From: Celoporthe dispersa
Taxonomy: Eukaryota; Ascomycota; Sordariomycetes; Diaporthales; Cryphonectriaceae
DNA: 64,000 nt
NCBI GenBank assembly: GCA_016584495.1
Contig: WAID01000001.1
Coordinates: 2,356,001-2,420,000 of the forward strand
Direction of reading: 5' to 3'
Shown one piece after another: positions 34,895-46,833 of this stretch (position 1 is the stretch's first letter; each line of letters starts with the position of its first letter). Made by a program: the position numbers and the translations under genes. The notes beneath the pieces were generated by a model, which was not told the origin of the DNA, searched no databases, and was given only the letters and a program-made list of their open reading frames with translations.

Positions 34895-36588
34895 ATGGCC
34901 AGCAAGCGTGGCAACAAGGCCTCCGCCGACAACGAGCTCGACGAGCTCTTCGAGGGCATCGACACCAAGAAGGCACCTGCGCCCACGGGCAAGACTCCCG
35001 TCTCTGCCAAGCCCAAGGCCGGCGATGACATCCTCGCGGAGCTCGAGAACGAGCTGGGCGAGAAGGCCCCCTCCCGCCCGCACACTCCGCGCCTAAGGGA
35101 GCCTACCAAGCCGGCCAAGCGCACAGGCACGCCCTCCACAGAGGGCGCGGCCGCACGGGCATCCCTCGAGCAGCCCAGCGTCACCCGAAAGTCTGCCGAG
35201 AGCGCCCGGTCCATACACGCGAGCTTCACCCCGAGCGCGACGTCCTCAGACCCGCAGGAGCCCGAGAAGACGAAGGGGGCCCTGGAGCAGACACAGCAGG
35301 CAGCGGCTTCATCAGGTGGTGGCTGGTGGGGCGGCTTCATGTCGACTGCTGCGGCGGCTATGAAGCAGGCCGAGGCTGCGGTCAAGGAGATCCAGCAGAA
35401 CGAGGACGCGAAGAAGTGGGCAGATCAGATGCGAGGCAACGTCGGTGCCCTCAGAGGACTGGGTGAGTTACACAAACGCTCCGGTGGCTTCCACCCGTGC
35501 ACAGCAGGCAGCCGTCGTGCAGGGCTTTGCCCCTGCTGGACACAGCATGATCCAGTTCCGCCGCCAGTCCCCCAGCTTGCTAACCCTGACCGCTCAGGGA
35601 GACGGCCTTGCCCATAGGGCGCTCCCTGCGCTCACCAACATCATGAACACCATCGCCCCTCCGATCTCCCAACACGAGCGCCTGCTTATTCACATCACCC
35701 ACGACCTCGTCGGCTACCCTTCCCTCGACCCCCCTCATCTATGGCGTGTTCAACCGGGTCATGGCGCAGGTGGAAGGAGGCGACCTGATGGTGGTCCAGC
35801 GCGGACATGAGAGCTCCATAAAGTCCCCCTCCAACGAGAAGAGCGGTTTCTTCTCCGGCGGACACAGCGCAGCCGGCTGGCGCGACGGGCCCTGGTGGCG
35901 AGACGTCGGGTCCCCGCGCGACCTCGGCCTGATCAAGGGCATCGTCGAGGGGACGAAGCTCTGCCGTGCCAGCGCCGAGTCGTACAGCACCGAGTATTTC
36001 TCCGCGTCTGGCGGGATCGAGGCTGCACGCCAGCGCGCTGTCGAGCCCGTCAGCGAGAGCAACCCGGTGCGCAGCTCCGACATCTTCCTCTCGGTGCAGG
36101 CGGTCCTCACCGACGAGGACAAGGCCCTGTTCCAGGGCGGCTCCTCGACCGAGAAGGCCAAGGACTCGTCGGTCGTGCTGGAGGAGGACACCAGCGACGA
36201 GGTTGTCTGCTTCGCGATCTACATCTCTGACCCTGTGCATGATATTCAGTACAGCGCGCTGAGCCAGAGCCTGCCTGCCAAGTGGATCCGCTGGCTGGAT
36301 GCGGTCAGTCCCCTGACCCCAGGAAGCAGCAGTGACGGTGTCGTTGCGGATGTTGAAAATGTGCCTGATGAGATCCGCGACATTGTCGAGAACGGAGGTG
36401 TGGACCCGCGGGAGTGGGTGGCGGAGTGGGTTGAGGAGGTCCTCAGCCTGGCTGTGGGCATTGTGGCACAGAGATATGTCGCGCGGCGCATGGGCGTCGG
36501 CGAGGGTGGCATTGGCAAAGGCAAGAGGAGGATGGAGGAGGTCGTGGCTGAAGGTGGAGGTGAGGCTGCGAGGGCCGGCGTCATCTGA
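34895..36588 (+). CDS. mtc1: Maintenance of telomere capping protein 1 (MTC1) homologue, frameshifted
   Basis: Yeast Mtc1 is a cytosolic/ER-vesicle protein linked genetically to telomere capping and associated with COPI; its biochemistry is unclear. The exons are 34895-35462 and about 35598-36588. The N-terminus (DNELDELFEGIDTKK, DDILAELENELGE) is acidic and disordered, then GGGWWGGFMSTAAAAMKQAE. The conserved core is PALTNIMNTIAPPISQHERL, HITHDLVGYPSLDP, IYGVFNRVMAQVEGGDLMV, and later DEVVCFAIYISDPVHDIQY, LPAKWIRWLDA and EWVEEVLSLAVGIVAQRYV. A surplus C in the C6 run at 35729-35734 breaks the frame after PSLDP. The splice at 35598 also fits only if one G of the GGG there is surplus. With both allowed for the product is 518 aa. 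The family call is firm; the exact junction is not. Confidence 0.88.
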
Positions 36589-38082
36589 GCCACAGGGTCA
36601 AGACTGAGAGCCTGCGTCCGCTGTGAGTCACCACACCCGAGAGGCTCTGGCCGCTCTAGGACGATGGGCTTTTTGATAGGGTCTGTGCTCTGGGGTGTGC
36701 TGAGGCGAGGTAGCCTTCATGCTCTGTGTTTCCCCGTTCTCTGTGCGGTATTTCTTTTTGGATATTGAGAGGCGTTTGGCGTGTACACGGCGCCTGGAGG
36801 GCTGGTACGATATTCCTTCATGTTCATGTCAACATTGATCACGTCTCTTCTTGCGGACACAGCAACAACAGGCCACTGCAGGAGATATCTGGCTTGATTC
36901 AATTCGAGACCTCCGTGTCCTCCTGGCATAACGAACGAGGTCGTCTCGAGCACTGCTCTCGCCCAAGCATCGTGTCTACCATCCGTACGCCCTGCATCCT
37001 GTCTCCTATACATGCGACCAGAGGAGTCGCATATTTTTATTTTTATCTTTACCCCCTTCTCTCGAGCTGGCAGAGACCCCTTCTTCAACGTGAGCCTCGG
37101 CCGGATCCGCCTGTGCTATACAAGAATCCTTACCCTCTCGGCTTGCACCATTGCGGGTATTCCCGTCGTCATGCCTTTTCCATTACGTTTCCTAACACTC
37201 ACGACGCCTTAAACATGCTCCTCGACCATGATTCAGTTCTAAGTAATGTCTTTTTATCTATTTATTTTTTCTTCTTCTTTCCTCTTTGGCCCTCGATCTT
37301 GAAAAAGAGTCACGAGAATCTCCTGTGGATTGTGGAGCCCCTTCTAGAATTTTTTTCTTCTCTTTACTTTACCCCTCCCCCCTCTCCGGCCGGAAGCAGG
37401 CCCCCCTTGCTGTGACCCGACCTTATCACGACACCAAAAAGCACGGAGAACACATCATGGCGCCGCCAGTCGTACTGGGGCGCACGCGTGGCCGCTCTGA
37501 CATGGAACCATAGTTTATGGTAACATGGAGATGTCAAAGCACGATCCGTCCATCCAATCCCCAAAACACAGGCAGATGCATACCCTTGTGGGACCCCGCC
37601 CCCCTCAGATACGGATTGATTCGGTCCTATGCTTGCGCTTCTGGGCCCCAAAATGCCTGTTCCGGCCAGTTATCTCCGCCATGATAGGCGTTTGTGAGGC
37701 CCGGCTGATCATCTCCATATTCTCCCCAGTAGTCCCTGTCCGGCCATGGTGACTTTACGCGGCTGGTTGAGATGGGTTACATGGGTTGGTTTAAAGGCCT
37801 GCTCGTACGCCCTCCTCTTCAAGGGTGGAGGGGTTCTCGTGGTTTCCTTCTTCAAGACGTGAGAGTTTTGTCGGTGTGACTGTACTGCAGAGAGGATTGG
37901 CCTCTCTCTCTGCCCTGCCTCTCAGCGCATAGGGTGTCTTGGTAATTATTTCTCGATTCCCTAGGTGCTGAAGGCTCTTTGCTCTATCTCTTCCCTGCGG
38001 GCTACCCTTCTCCGCCCTCCCTCTCTCTCTAACAAGGCATCTCTCGTTGTCCCTTAGCCTCTCCCGGACGGAGCAGGACCTC
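36589..38082. other. Intergenic region MTC1 / OPT transporter, 1.5 kb
   Basis: It contains T/C-rich blocks (37020-37060, 37250-37280, 37350-37390) typical of UTRs. A 229-codon open frame at 36726-37415 has no family features and includes such low-complexity sequence, so I do not call it a gene. Confidence 0.5.
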
Positions 38083-40830
38083 ATGATGGCTGCAGAAATC
38101 CAGGAGGCAGGCTCCGAGTCGCCTCCCGCCTACGATGGCGCTGAGAACACCAGTGATGTGAAGAAGGAGGATGGCATCATCGAGGAGAAGTCTGTGGATC
38201 TGGAGGAGAACCAGGACGATGACGGCAAGAACTTGATCCTGGACAGGGCCGAGGCTACAGAGCTCACGCCTGTCGAGGCCTTCAAGTGGAACGTGGAAGG
38301 GGACCAGTCGCCATGTGGGTTTCGTCACCCTACACAAAAACTCATTGTTATGATGAGCATCAGTCTGTCGTCATGTTGATATTGACTTGGAACTAGTCCC
38401 AGAAGTTGCTGCCTGCGTGCCCAACACAGACGACCCGAGTATCCCCTGCAATAGTGAGGCTCCTTCTTCCCAGCTTTCCGCCCGCCGCTGCTGCTTTCCC
38501 CCTCCACCGACTGACATCTGCTGTGCTTAGCATTCCGGGCCTGGTTTCTCACCACATTATTCGTCATCATCTTCTCTGGGGCCAACCAGTTCTTCTCCCT
38601 GCGCTACCCAAACCTGTCCATCGGGTATGTGGTCGCCCAGCTCCTGGTCTACCCCCTCGGCAGGGCATGGGAGAGACTCCCTCGCTGGCGTGTTCCCCTG
38701 GGCAGCAAGCTCTCCTTCGACGTCAACCCGGGCCGCTTCAGCATCAAGGAGCACGCCCTCATCGTCATCTGCGTCAACATCAGCGGCAGCGCGGCCTACG
38801 CCTCCTGGGCCCTCACCGCCATCGTCAGCCCCGTGTACTGGGACACCGACTTTGGCGCCGGCTTCTCGTTCCTCTTTTTGCTGACGACGCAGATGATCGG
38901 GTTTGGCCTGGCAGGCCTGGCACGCCGCTGGCTCGTCTACCCTGCCGCCCTCATCTGGCCGTCGTCCCTCGCGTCGACTGTCCTCTTCCGCGCCCTGCAT
39001 GAGCCGCAGGACCACTCGCCCGCCAACGGCTGGACCATGACGAGGTACCGGTTCTTTGGCCTGATGACGCTCTTCGCGTTCGTGCTGTTCTGGTTTCCTG
39101 ATTATATCTGGACGAGCCTGAGCACGTTTGCCTTTGTCACCTGGATCGCGCCCCACAACCAAAAGGTCAACACCATCTTTGGCATGAGCTCGGGGCTGGG
39201 CCTGATCCCCCTCAGCATCGACTGGACGCAGATCAACTACGCCGGCTACCCGCTGACGACGCCATTCTACATCACCTGCAATGCCTTCGCGGTGGTTGTG
39301 ATCTTCTACCTGTTCCTGTCGCCCATCCTGTACTATTCCAATGTCTGGTACAGCGCCTACCTGCCCCTGCTGTCGTCCAGCACGTTCGACAACACAGGAT
39401 CCTCCTACAACGTGACCAAGGTGGTGGACGAGAACCTCGACTTCGTGCTCAGCAAGTACGAGAGCTACTCGCCCATGTACATCTCCATGTCCTACTCGCT
39501 CACCTACGCGCTGTCCTTTGCGGCCGTGACGGCGGTGGTGGTCCACACGTATCTGTACAACGGCAGCGAGATCTGGGCCAAGTTCAAGAACTCGAGACAC
39601 GGCGGCGAGGATATCCACAAGAGGCTGATGAAGTCGTACAAGGAGGTGCCGGACTGGTGGTACGGCGTGCTGACGGCCGTCGTGGTGGCGCTTGGGATCG
39701 TCACGGTCAAGTACTGGGAGACCGGACTCCCCGTCTGGGGATTCATCGTGGTCTGCTTTGGGCTGGGCGTGTTGATGATTGTCCCAGAGGGGATCCTGGA
39801 GGGGACGACGAACCAGAGAGTGTAGGTCTGATGAACCAGACTCACAGCGTCTGCCCGTATGCTGACCACAACAACGTTGCTCTGCCTCTAGGTTTCTCAA
39901 CATCATCACGGAGCTCATCGCAGGCTACGCCTGGCCGGGAAAGCCAATCGCCAACATGATGGTCAAGTGCTATGGATATAACTCGGTCAAGCATGTAAGT
40001 GGGCCCAGGAAATCAAGCAAGCACTGGGGCACGGGTCCTAACAGACCATAGGGCATGGACTTTGCACAAGACTTGAAGATGGGACAGTACATGAAGATCC
40101 CCCCTCGCGTGCTCTTTGTTGGACAGATCTACTCGTCCATCCTCGCTACCGCGGTTCAGACTGGAGGTTAGCCCGCCTTGTTCTCCTTCTCATGCTCTCC
40201 TAGGATGATTCAATCATCTGGCCGACAGAAATTGACTCAACCTCTACAGTGCTCCGCTGGATGATCGGCCACATTCCCGACCTGTGCTCGCCCGAAAACA
40301 CCCAGCGCTTCACCTGCAACAGCGCCAAGGTCTACTACAACGCCTCCCTCATCTGGGGCACCATCGGGCCCCAGCGCATGTTCCAGTCGGGTCAGGTCTA
40401 CTCCGCCCTCCCCTACTTCTTCCTCATCGGGCCCGTCGTCACCGTGGCCGTCTACCTCCTCTACCGCCGCTACCCAAACTCCTGGATCCGCTACGTCAAC
40501 GTGCCCATCTTCTTCAACGCAGCGGGCAACATCCCGCCCGCCAACACGACGCAGTACAGTCTGTGGTTCATCTTTGGGTTCCTGTTCAACTACCACCTGC
40601 GCAAGAAGGCGTTCCAGTGGTGGAAGCGGTACAACTATCTGCTGCAGGCGGCCATGGACACGGGGACTGCCTTGGCGACCGTCCTGATCTTCTTTGCGCT
40701 GAGCTACACGGGGGCCACTTTGAGCTGGTGGGGGAACAACGTCGGGTCGGATACAGATGATTCGAACTCGGTGCCTTGGCTGACGGTACCGGACGGAGGG
40801 TATTTTGGAAAGGGGCCTGGGCAGTTTTAG
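38083..40830 (+). CDS. Oligopeptide transporter, OPT family
   Basis: The protein is a proton-coupled importer of small peptides or metal-peptide conjugates in the plasma membrane. There are six exons: 38083-38314, 38397-38453, 38531-39821, 39892-39994, 40052-40166 and 40250-40830. They give 792 aa; all phases agree and the frame is intact. The start is the first of two adjacent ATGs (38083, 38086). An acidic cytosolic N-terminus leads to the OPT hallmark [20 protein letters not shown] followed by FRAWFL. Then come about 14-16 membrane segments: GANQFFSLRYPNLSI, NPGRFSIKEHALI, WFPDYIWTSLSTFAF, NIITELIAGYAWPGKPIANM, KMGQYMKIPPRVLF. The end is WFIFGFLFNYHLRKKAFQWW and a short tail. Such fungal OPTs are often nitrogen-regulated, but no GATA cluster was checked rigorously. 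Confidence 0.96.
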
Positions 40831-41298
40831 TGGTAGACGGAGGAGTAATGCTAACAAGGGCGAGTTTGAGGTATATCAACCGTCTGTGACGAGGTGAAAT
40901 ACAGGATGAGATGCACTCTCGTCAAGTTGAGTCTCCGCCGTCCGTCCTGTCAAAATCATTCCTCGTACAAATCTTCTTAAAACTTCTCTATAATTTCCAT
41001 CGCACCCCACGTGCAACTCTGGTGTATCTGTCACTCCAGAAAGATTTGCCTCGACCTTATCTGCGCAGGCTGTAAGCGCCGATGACCGCTACAGTAAACA
41101 CCCGTGGGCGACACAAGCCCTCGGGTTAATGGCACCACCACTCATGCGCATGAATTGGCCCAACATTTTTAACGCCGAGCAGTAAGCTTCGTCTCCGCAA
41201 GAAACCACACAACCCTCTCGTCCCATATCGAGGTGGTCGCTGTAGGACGTTTAACTATCTACTGCCCATTCTTATCTGTGAACAGTCTCATTATCACC
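40831..41298. other. Intergenic spacer OPT / esterase
   Basis: UTR and promoter sequence only. Nothing recognised. Confidence 0.5.
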
Positions 41299-42324
41299 AT
41301 GGCACCACAGGCTGCCACATGCAATCATGACGTCGACGAGGAATCCCGAAAAGGAAACATACCCTTCATCCTAGAGGACGGGCGTACTTTTCTCCTAAGC
41401 GTCCCTGATGCCTACGACCCCAGCCAACCCCATCCTCTCGTGCTGTCCTTCCACGGAGGCGAGTCTTGTCTCCTTTACCCCCTCTCCTCCTGCACTCACA
41501 TGACGGGGTATTAACACATCAAAAACCAGCCGGCGGCACCAGCGAGAAGCAACAGCGCATAACCCAGCTCTCCGACCCAGCCCTCCGCATAGCAGACAGG
41601 CCCTTCCTGACAGCCTACGCCCAAGGCCTCGCCAACCACGAGCTGGGCGGCCGCACCGCCTGGCAGGGCGCCCCTTACAACAACAAGACCGCCAACGACA
41701 TCAAGTATGTCCGCGACATCCTCTCGGCGGTCTCGCGCGCCTCGTACCACATCGACACGTCCCGCATCTATGCGTGCGGCAAGTCCAACGGCGGCGGGTT
41801 CGTGGTGCTTCTGGCCTGCCACCCGGATGCGCCCGCGGGGGTGTTTGCTGCGCTGGCTGCTGTGAGCCCTGCTCTGTATGAGGAGTCGTGGGCGGTTCAC
41901 AGGGTGGAGGCCCGCGGCGGCGGCCTGTGCCTCTGCTGCATGTTCATGGGACCAAGGATACGGTTATACCGTTTCGCGGGCGGCCGAGCGGGGAGGGCAG
42001 GGGGCGCTGCCGGATGTCAGGGCGTGGAGGCGGCTTTGGGCGGAGCGCAATGGGGCTGGTGGTGGCCGGGGCGGATATCCTGGCGCGCTGGCGCAGCCTG
42101 ATCGGGTGGAGGAGGTGCACCCTGGCGTATGGGAGGAGGTCTGGGACGGCGGTCCGGAGGGCAGCGGTGGTGCGGAGGTCAGGGCGCTGAGTGTGGAAGG
42201 CCTGGGACACTCGTGGCCTACGACGAAGGGGCTGGACTATTCTGGGCAGCCAGACCATCGGGCGGGGTTTAACCTTACGGGGGAGCATCTGGTGCAGTTC
42301 TTTTCGCGGCATTCTTTGGCGTAA
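41299..42324 (+). CDS. Alpha/beta hydrolase, PHB-depolymerase / feruloyl-esterase-like (LpqC family), frameshifted
   Basis: The exons are 41299-41458 and 41530-42324. The 71-base intron begins GCGAGT, a GC-AG intron; the splice gives HG-A-GGTSEKQ across the oxyanion region. There is no signal peptide. The catalytic Ser is in GKSNGGG, the Asp probably in HGTKDTVIPF and the His in GLGHSWP. These three motifs lie in three different frames. One base seems missing near the GGG at 41902-41904 and one near the G5 run at 42000-42004. Allowing for both gives 318 aa. The segment is very GC-rich, which favours sequence error. The family hydrolyses polyhydroxyalkanoates or ferulate/acetyl esters on plant polymers. 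Without a secretion signal here, the substrate is open. Confidence 0.82.
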
Positions 42325-43110
42325 GGTAGGGAGTGGAGGTGATAGGCTACCTTTGGCCGCTGCACAGTCTGTATAATTGTCATAGATGCGCGTTTCGTGG
42401 GAGAAAGGACCACATGCACTCCTTCAATAACTTGCACCTAACGAGCATCTGATCGAGCGGCAAAAAGGCTGATGGAATTGACAGGCTGACGAGATGTGCA
42501 CACGGGTCTTCATTCTTGCAGTTCCCAGGGCTGTCGCCAGCAGTCAGCCCGTGAAGCTGTTGTTGTACGGTCCCAATCCGCCACTCAACAGCGAGCGGGA
42601 CCACTTCAAGCATTAATTTGACTACCTTGAACAATACGACCCTCAGTAGAACTTTCTACCTTCCTCAGAGCTATATAATTATTCATCTCCCGAAATTATA
42701 GACTGCCCTGCTGGCTGAATGCACACACGGTTCCACACCTTCTTCAATCCCGCTGCCTCGGCCACAACAATCAAGGCCGGACAGCCCCGAATGAACGACA
42801 CATAAGAGGATGAACTATGACACAGTTCGAGAGGGGTAATGTCCCTCAAAGACACTTCTGATATCAGATTCCTCCAATCCTGCATCAAATGCCAGTGCTG
42901 CCTACCGTCTGCACAGCAGCCACGAAGGCCGATATCGGCCCCTTTACGTGCGTGTAAGTCGACTATTTAATGCCCAGCAGCAGAATGAAGGAAAAAACAC
43001 CTCGAGATCCCCATATCCTCGACCACAACAGTCTTTATTTTGAATTACCTCCAACATCATTGGCTCCATTCAGTCCCGTCCGCCTCCACCCTCCACCCCT
43101 CCTTATCATC
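42325..43110. other. Intergenic spacer esterase / methyltransferase
   Basis: This is a 786-base region without a recognisable gene or RNA. Confidence 0.5.
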
Positions 43111-44013
43111 ATGGCCGCCCCCCGCGAGCAGGCAACCTACACCTTCGGCCACCACGCCAGCGTGATCAACAGTCACGCCCGCCGCACCGCCCAGGACAGC
43201 GCCGCCTTCCTCCTCCCCCACATCAGACCAGACCACACCATCCTAGACGTCGGCTGCGGCCCCGGGACCATCACCACCGACCTGGCCCAGCTCGTGCCCC
43301 AGGGCAGAGTCACCGGCGTCGACTTCGCCGAGACCGTCCTGGACAGCGCGCGGGCACACGCACGGGGGCGGGGCGTGACGGACAACCTGGTCTTTGAGGC
43401 CGTGGACGCTAATGCGCTGCCGTATGCGGATGGCTCGTTTGATGTGGTGTTTTGTCACCAGGTCCTGCAGCATGTCAAGGACCCTGTGGGGATCCTGAGG
43501 GAGATGTGTCGGGTGGCTAAGCCGGGGGTGTGGTTGCGGCCCGGGAGGCGGATTACAAGAGCTTCTCCTGGTATCCGGTGCCTGCTGGGCTGGACCGCTG
43601 GCAGGATGTCTATCGGCAGGTCGCGAGGGCCTGTGGTGGGCAGCCTGATGCAGGGCGCTATGTTCTGCACGTAAGTAACGCCTGTCCCGCGGGAGATCTA
43701 CCCTATGATCAGGGAGACAGCTGACACCTCGTGACAGTGGGCCAAAGAAGCCGGGTTTCGGCGGGACCATCTCGTCGGCACCTGGAGCTCCTGGCACTAC
43801 ACGGGCGAGGCGGCAGAGAAGTTCGGGGAGAGCTGGGTGGGCCGGGCGCTGCATTCGGACTTCGCAAAGCAGTTCTTGAGGTTTGAGATGGGATCACAGG
43901 CAGACCTGGAGGATATCAGCACGACGTGGGCGAAGTGGTCTGCCGAGGAGGATAGGTTCATCGTCATACCTAATGGTGAGATTTTGTACAAGGTTCCTGA
44001 GGCCTCAGCCTGA
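43111..44013 (+). CDS. Class I SAM-dependent methyltransferase (UbiE/COQ5-like), frameshifted
   Basis: The exons are 43111-43670 and 43738-44013 (intron of 67 bases, GTAAGT...ACAG), about 278 aa. The start MAAPREQATYTFGHHASVI is typical of fungal UbiE-like proteins. Motif I is HTILDVGCGPGTITTDLA, the acidic residue at the end of beta-2 is in VTGVDFAETVLDSA, and post-I/II are FEAVDANALPYADGSFDVVF and QHVKDPVGILREM. After VAKPG the frame changes: the G5 run at 43524-43528 appears to lack one G, and the continuation GVVAAREADYKSFSWYP lies in another frame. The C-terminal WAKEAGFRRDHLVGTWSSWH is typical of this subgroup. It is not mitochondrial COQ5; the substrate is unknown. It lies between an esterase and a ferric reductase. 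Confidence 0.88.
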
Positions 44014-44730
44014 TCGATGGAGTTACCGAGGCGAATTTCAATGAGAAAGGTGAGGTTTCTCCCTCTTGCGCACCATGGGTCCACGGCTCTTCGGTGCCAT
44101 TGATGCTATGTGTTAGATTGGAAGTGGGTTGAATATGTTTAGCAGAGACCTTTAGGCACTATGAAGGTTGGTTGATATAAGAATTAAGCTTGACAGCCTT
44201 GAGCAGGTTGATGGGGAACACCTCCACGGTTCTCCCTCTCTCATTGAGGATCACTCGGAAAGCACAAGTATTATCGTTTCCCGTCGTGTAACCCAGAGAT
44301 CGTACTACAAGATCAAGTATTACAGCAGTTCGAGTAATGCCATATATTTCATTCTTCATGCCACCAGCTCTGGAATGTCAACTGCCTTTTGGTGAACAAA
44401 TCTCATAGGTTCCAGCCGGCCTGCGCTATGATCTTTCTATTGAGCTTTCGAAATTTATATTATATGTATGACGCAAGTGATCTAAGTTTTGGTTTTGAAC
44501 CCGTTCATAGGTAGCCCTGGTCAAGAGATTCTTATAATCTCTCATCATGTCTCCCTTCCTTACCTGCACTTCCCCAGGCGAGTATTAATTATAATCTCTT
44601 AGTGATCATGAAGTCGTCATTCTTGTGAGCTCTACCAAGCAGTCGTTCTTAGAATCTATGTATACGGATATCTACTCTAGGGCGATGTGTATAGGTACCC
44701 GAAAATCAAGAGTATCGTGCATCGACGCCG
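44014..44730. other. Convergent intergenic spacer
   Basis: This is 717 bases, AT-rich, between convergent genes. Nothing recognised. Confidence 0.5.
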
Positions 44731-46833
44731 TTACCACCCAAATTTCTCCACTGCAAGACGAACATTGGCCCCCCTACCAATAGCCGCAGCACACGTGTTC
44801 CGAACCGCCCTGTTCAGCCCATCCGGTCCAGACACTACAACAGCAGACTCAGCCTCAGGAGAAGAACCCTCGGCCCACGCCTCGACGATTCCCACGACGT
44901 CCGGGCGCCCGCCCACAGAAGTCGGCCTCGGGATCACCAGCTCCAGCCCAGAAGAGACGAGCTTGTCCACAGTCGCCCTAGGCACCCACTCCCGGTGCTC
45001 CTTCGAGTGGACGATCCACAACATGCGAACAGCCCGCCTCCTGCTCTTCTTCAGCAAGCTGGGAGTGTCCTTGTCATCGCCACCAGCAGTATGCCTCCGG
45101 CCGCTTCCGGAACCGCATGCGTCTTGTGCCTGAAGCAAGGCCCAGGCGAGCGGCAGGGTCACAGCGATGCCACTGCCCCCGGCCACCAGGATGGCGTTGT
45201 CCGCGGCCTGCAGCATGTCGAGGGCGTGGCTCGACCCGTACGGCCCGTCGAGACGGACGCGAGCGCTGCGGTGGCGGTGGGCGCAGCAGAGCAGGTCGGC
45301 GGTGAAACCCTTGTGCGCGCGTATCAGCAGGCCCAGAGAGATGTGCTGCGCGTTGTGCGCGTTCTCATCATCATCACTATCACCACCGCCCCGGGCTTGA
45401 GAGGCCGGGGCCGGGGACGCGATGGTGAATGGGTGGGCCTGGAGCCTATGTGTTAGGCCCAGCGTCGGCACGCTGAGGAAGACGTGGTCGGTCGGCTTCC
45501 AGCCGTGTCTGATGCTCTGCCGTGGCCAGAGGCTCCATCGAGAAGAACGAGGTGGTGGCCGGTCCCACGCCGCTGACAGGGAGATTGTCTCGCCGTCCGG
45601 GAGGACGCGGAGGCCTGCATCCACAGTGGCAGACTTGAGCCCGAGACGCCAGACAATGCGGTCGGTGGCAAAGATGGCCAAGGCCGCGAGGACATAGGGC
45701 CTGGCAGTAAAATAGTGTAGGTACAGGAAGCAGAGGGCGAGGGCCTGCAGGATGACGTGCGAGGCCAGGAACAGCTCGTACCAGCGCTGGCGGAAGCTGC
45801 CGAGGGAGGTGAAGAACAGCAGCTCATATGAGACAAAAGCCACGGCCCCGCGCAGGACCATACGGTGGGTGAGGTACTCCCACACATTAGTCTTACGATG
45901 CAGCCATTCCGGCTCGAGGGCGAACCGCCACAGGAAGATGCCGACGGAGTGTATGAGGGCCACCAGGCACATCCACTCTCCCACGCGCCGGTGGAAGATG
46001 TTCAGGGCTTCGTAGGAGGCGCCCGTCAGGAGCTTGAGGGGCTGGTTCTTGGCGGCGAGGAGATAGAGGAGGGGGAGGTTGATGACGAAGACGTCGCCAG
46101 CCCGGGCGGCGAGGCAGAAGAAATAGTCGAGCTGGAGAGGGACTCCAAAGAGATGGAAGAAGAGATTGATGGAGAACCAGGCCAGGACGAAGAGGGATGT
46201 TGCATTTGACGGCAGGGTTCTGTTGATCACGGGTAGAGGGGGAGGCTGGTACTCCAGCCACTGTCTAAGGCGCCTGAAGAGGCAGGTGAGGTGATCGGGT
46301 CTCCTGGGTGCTGGCCGTGAGCCCAGGAGCGGCAGCCTTTCGATGTCGACGTGAATATCTTTTGCTGCTAAAGACGGTGATATCACGGGAGAAGTGCTTA
46401 AGGAGGAGAAGGATGAGGGAGAGGGTGAAGAGGAGGAAGAAGATGACGACGAAGACGACGGTGCCGCTGTCGCGACCACGACTCTCGCTTCTTCATGAGG
46501 CTTGCTCGTGATGAGCCAGGTGTCTCCCCGCCTTGCTGTGCTGCGTGGTCTGCATTTTCTCCTACATCTTCTCCTCTCCAGAACATGCAGAACTGTCAAC
46601 ACGGCCAGGATCGCAAGGAGGACATGATTGTAGTACCGCACCAAGGTCCTGCCATAGAGCAGGCAGCCGATGAGCTTGCGGAGATACGCACGCTGCTCGG
46701 GCGGAAAATTGCCCAGGCCTGCAGCGCTCAGAGGTGCGTCGCCAACATGGTCGACTTCTAGCTGAGAAAGAGCACCGCCATGACGGGTTAGCGTTAATAA
46801 GAGATCAATACCGGCGTAGTCTGGGGGTTCCAT
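44731..46833 (-). CDS. Ferric reductase / NADPH-oxidase-like transmembrane reductase
   Basis: This is a single exon of 700 aa. It transfers electrons from cytosolic NADPH through FAD and two haems to extracellular metal. The N-terminal region has one hydrophobic segment (HVLLAILAVLTVLHVL), then a long cytosolic-type loop with a serine tract (about residues 126-140, with more serines after it). The ferric reductase core follows (TSLFVLAWFSINLFFHLFGV, ALNIFHRRVGEWMCLVALIH, FLASHVILQALALCFLYLHY), with haem-ligand histidines in the last two. FAD binding is in HPFTIAS, and NAD(P) binding in AGGSGIAVTLPLAWAL, with a C-terminal VVVSGPDGLNRAVR. The order matches fungal FRE proteins. The variable insert between TM1 and the core, and a Gly/Asp/Glu insert in the FAD domain, are low complexity. 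It could serve iron or copper uptake. Confidence 0.93.
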   Translation of the reverse strand: MEPPDYAGIDLLLTLTRHGGALSQLEVDHVGDAPLSAAGLGNFPPEQRAYLRKLIGCLLYGRTLVRYYNHVLLAILAVLTVLHVLERRRCRRKCRPRSTARRGDTWLITSKPHEEARVVVATAAPSSSSSSSSSSSPSPSSFSSLSTSPVISPSLAAKDIHVDIERLPLLGSRPAPRRPDHLTCLFRRLRQWLEYQPPPLPVINRTLPSNATSLFVLAWFSINLFFHLFGVPLQLDYFFCLAARAGDVFVINLPLLYLLAAKNQPLKLLTGASYEALNIFHRRVGEWMCLVALIHSVGIFLWRFALEPEWLHRKTNVWEYLTHRMVLRGAVAFVSYELLFFTSLGSFRQRWYELFLASHVILQALALCFLYLHYFTARPYVLAALAIFATDRIVWRLGLKSATVDAGLRVLPDGETISLSAAWDRPPPRSSRWSLWPRQSIRHGWKPTDHVFLSVPTLGLTHRLQAHPFTIASPAPASQARGGGDSDDDENAHNAQHISLGLLIRAHKGFTADLLCCAHRHRSARVRLDGPYGSSHALDMLQAADNAILVAGGSGIAVTLPLAWALLQAQDACGSGSGRRHTAGGDDKDTPSLLKKSRRRAVRMLWIVHSKEHREWVPRATVDKLVSSGLELVIPRPTSVGGRPDVVGIVEAWAEGSSPEAESAVVVSGPDGLNRAVRNTCAAAIGRGANVRLAVEKFGW

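Noticed and set aside
36726..37415. 229-codon open frame between MTC1 and OPT
   Set aside because: Runs through T/C-rich UTR sequence, gives a low-complexity Phe/Leu tail, no homology features.
38557..39918. 453-codon open frame antisense to the OPT transporter
   Set aside because: Lies entirely opposite a well-supported conserved exon and has only low-complexity charged sequence.
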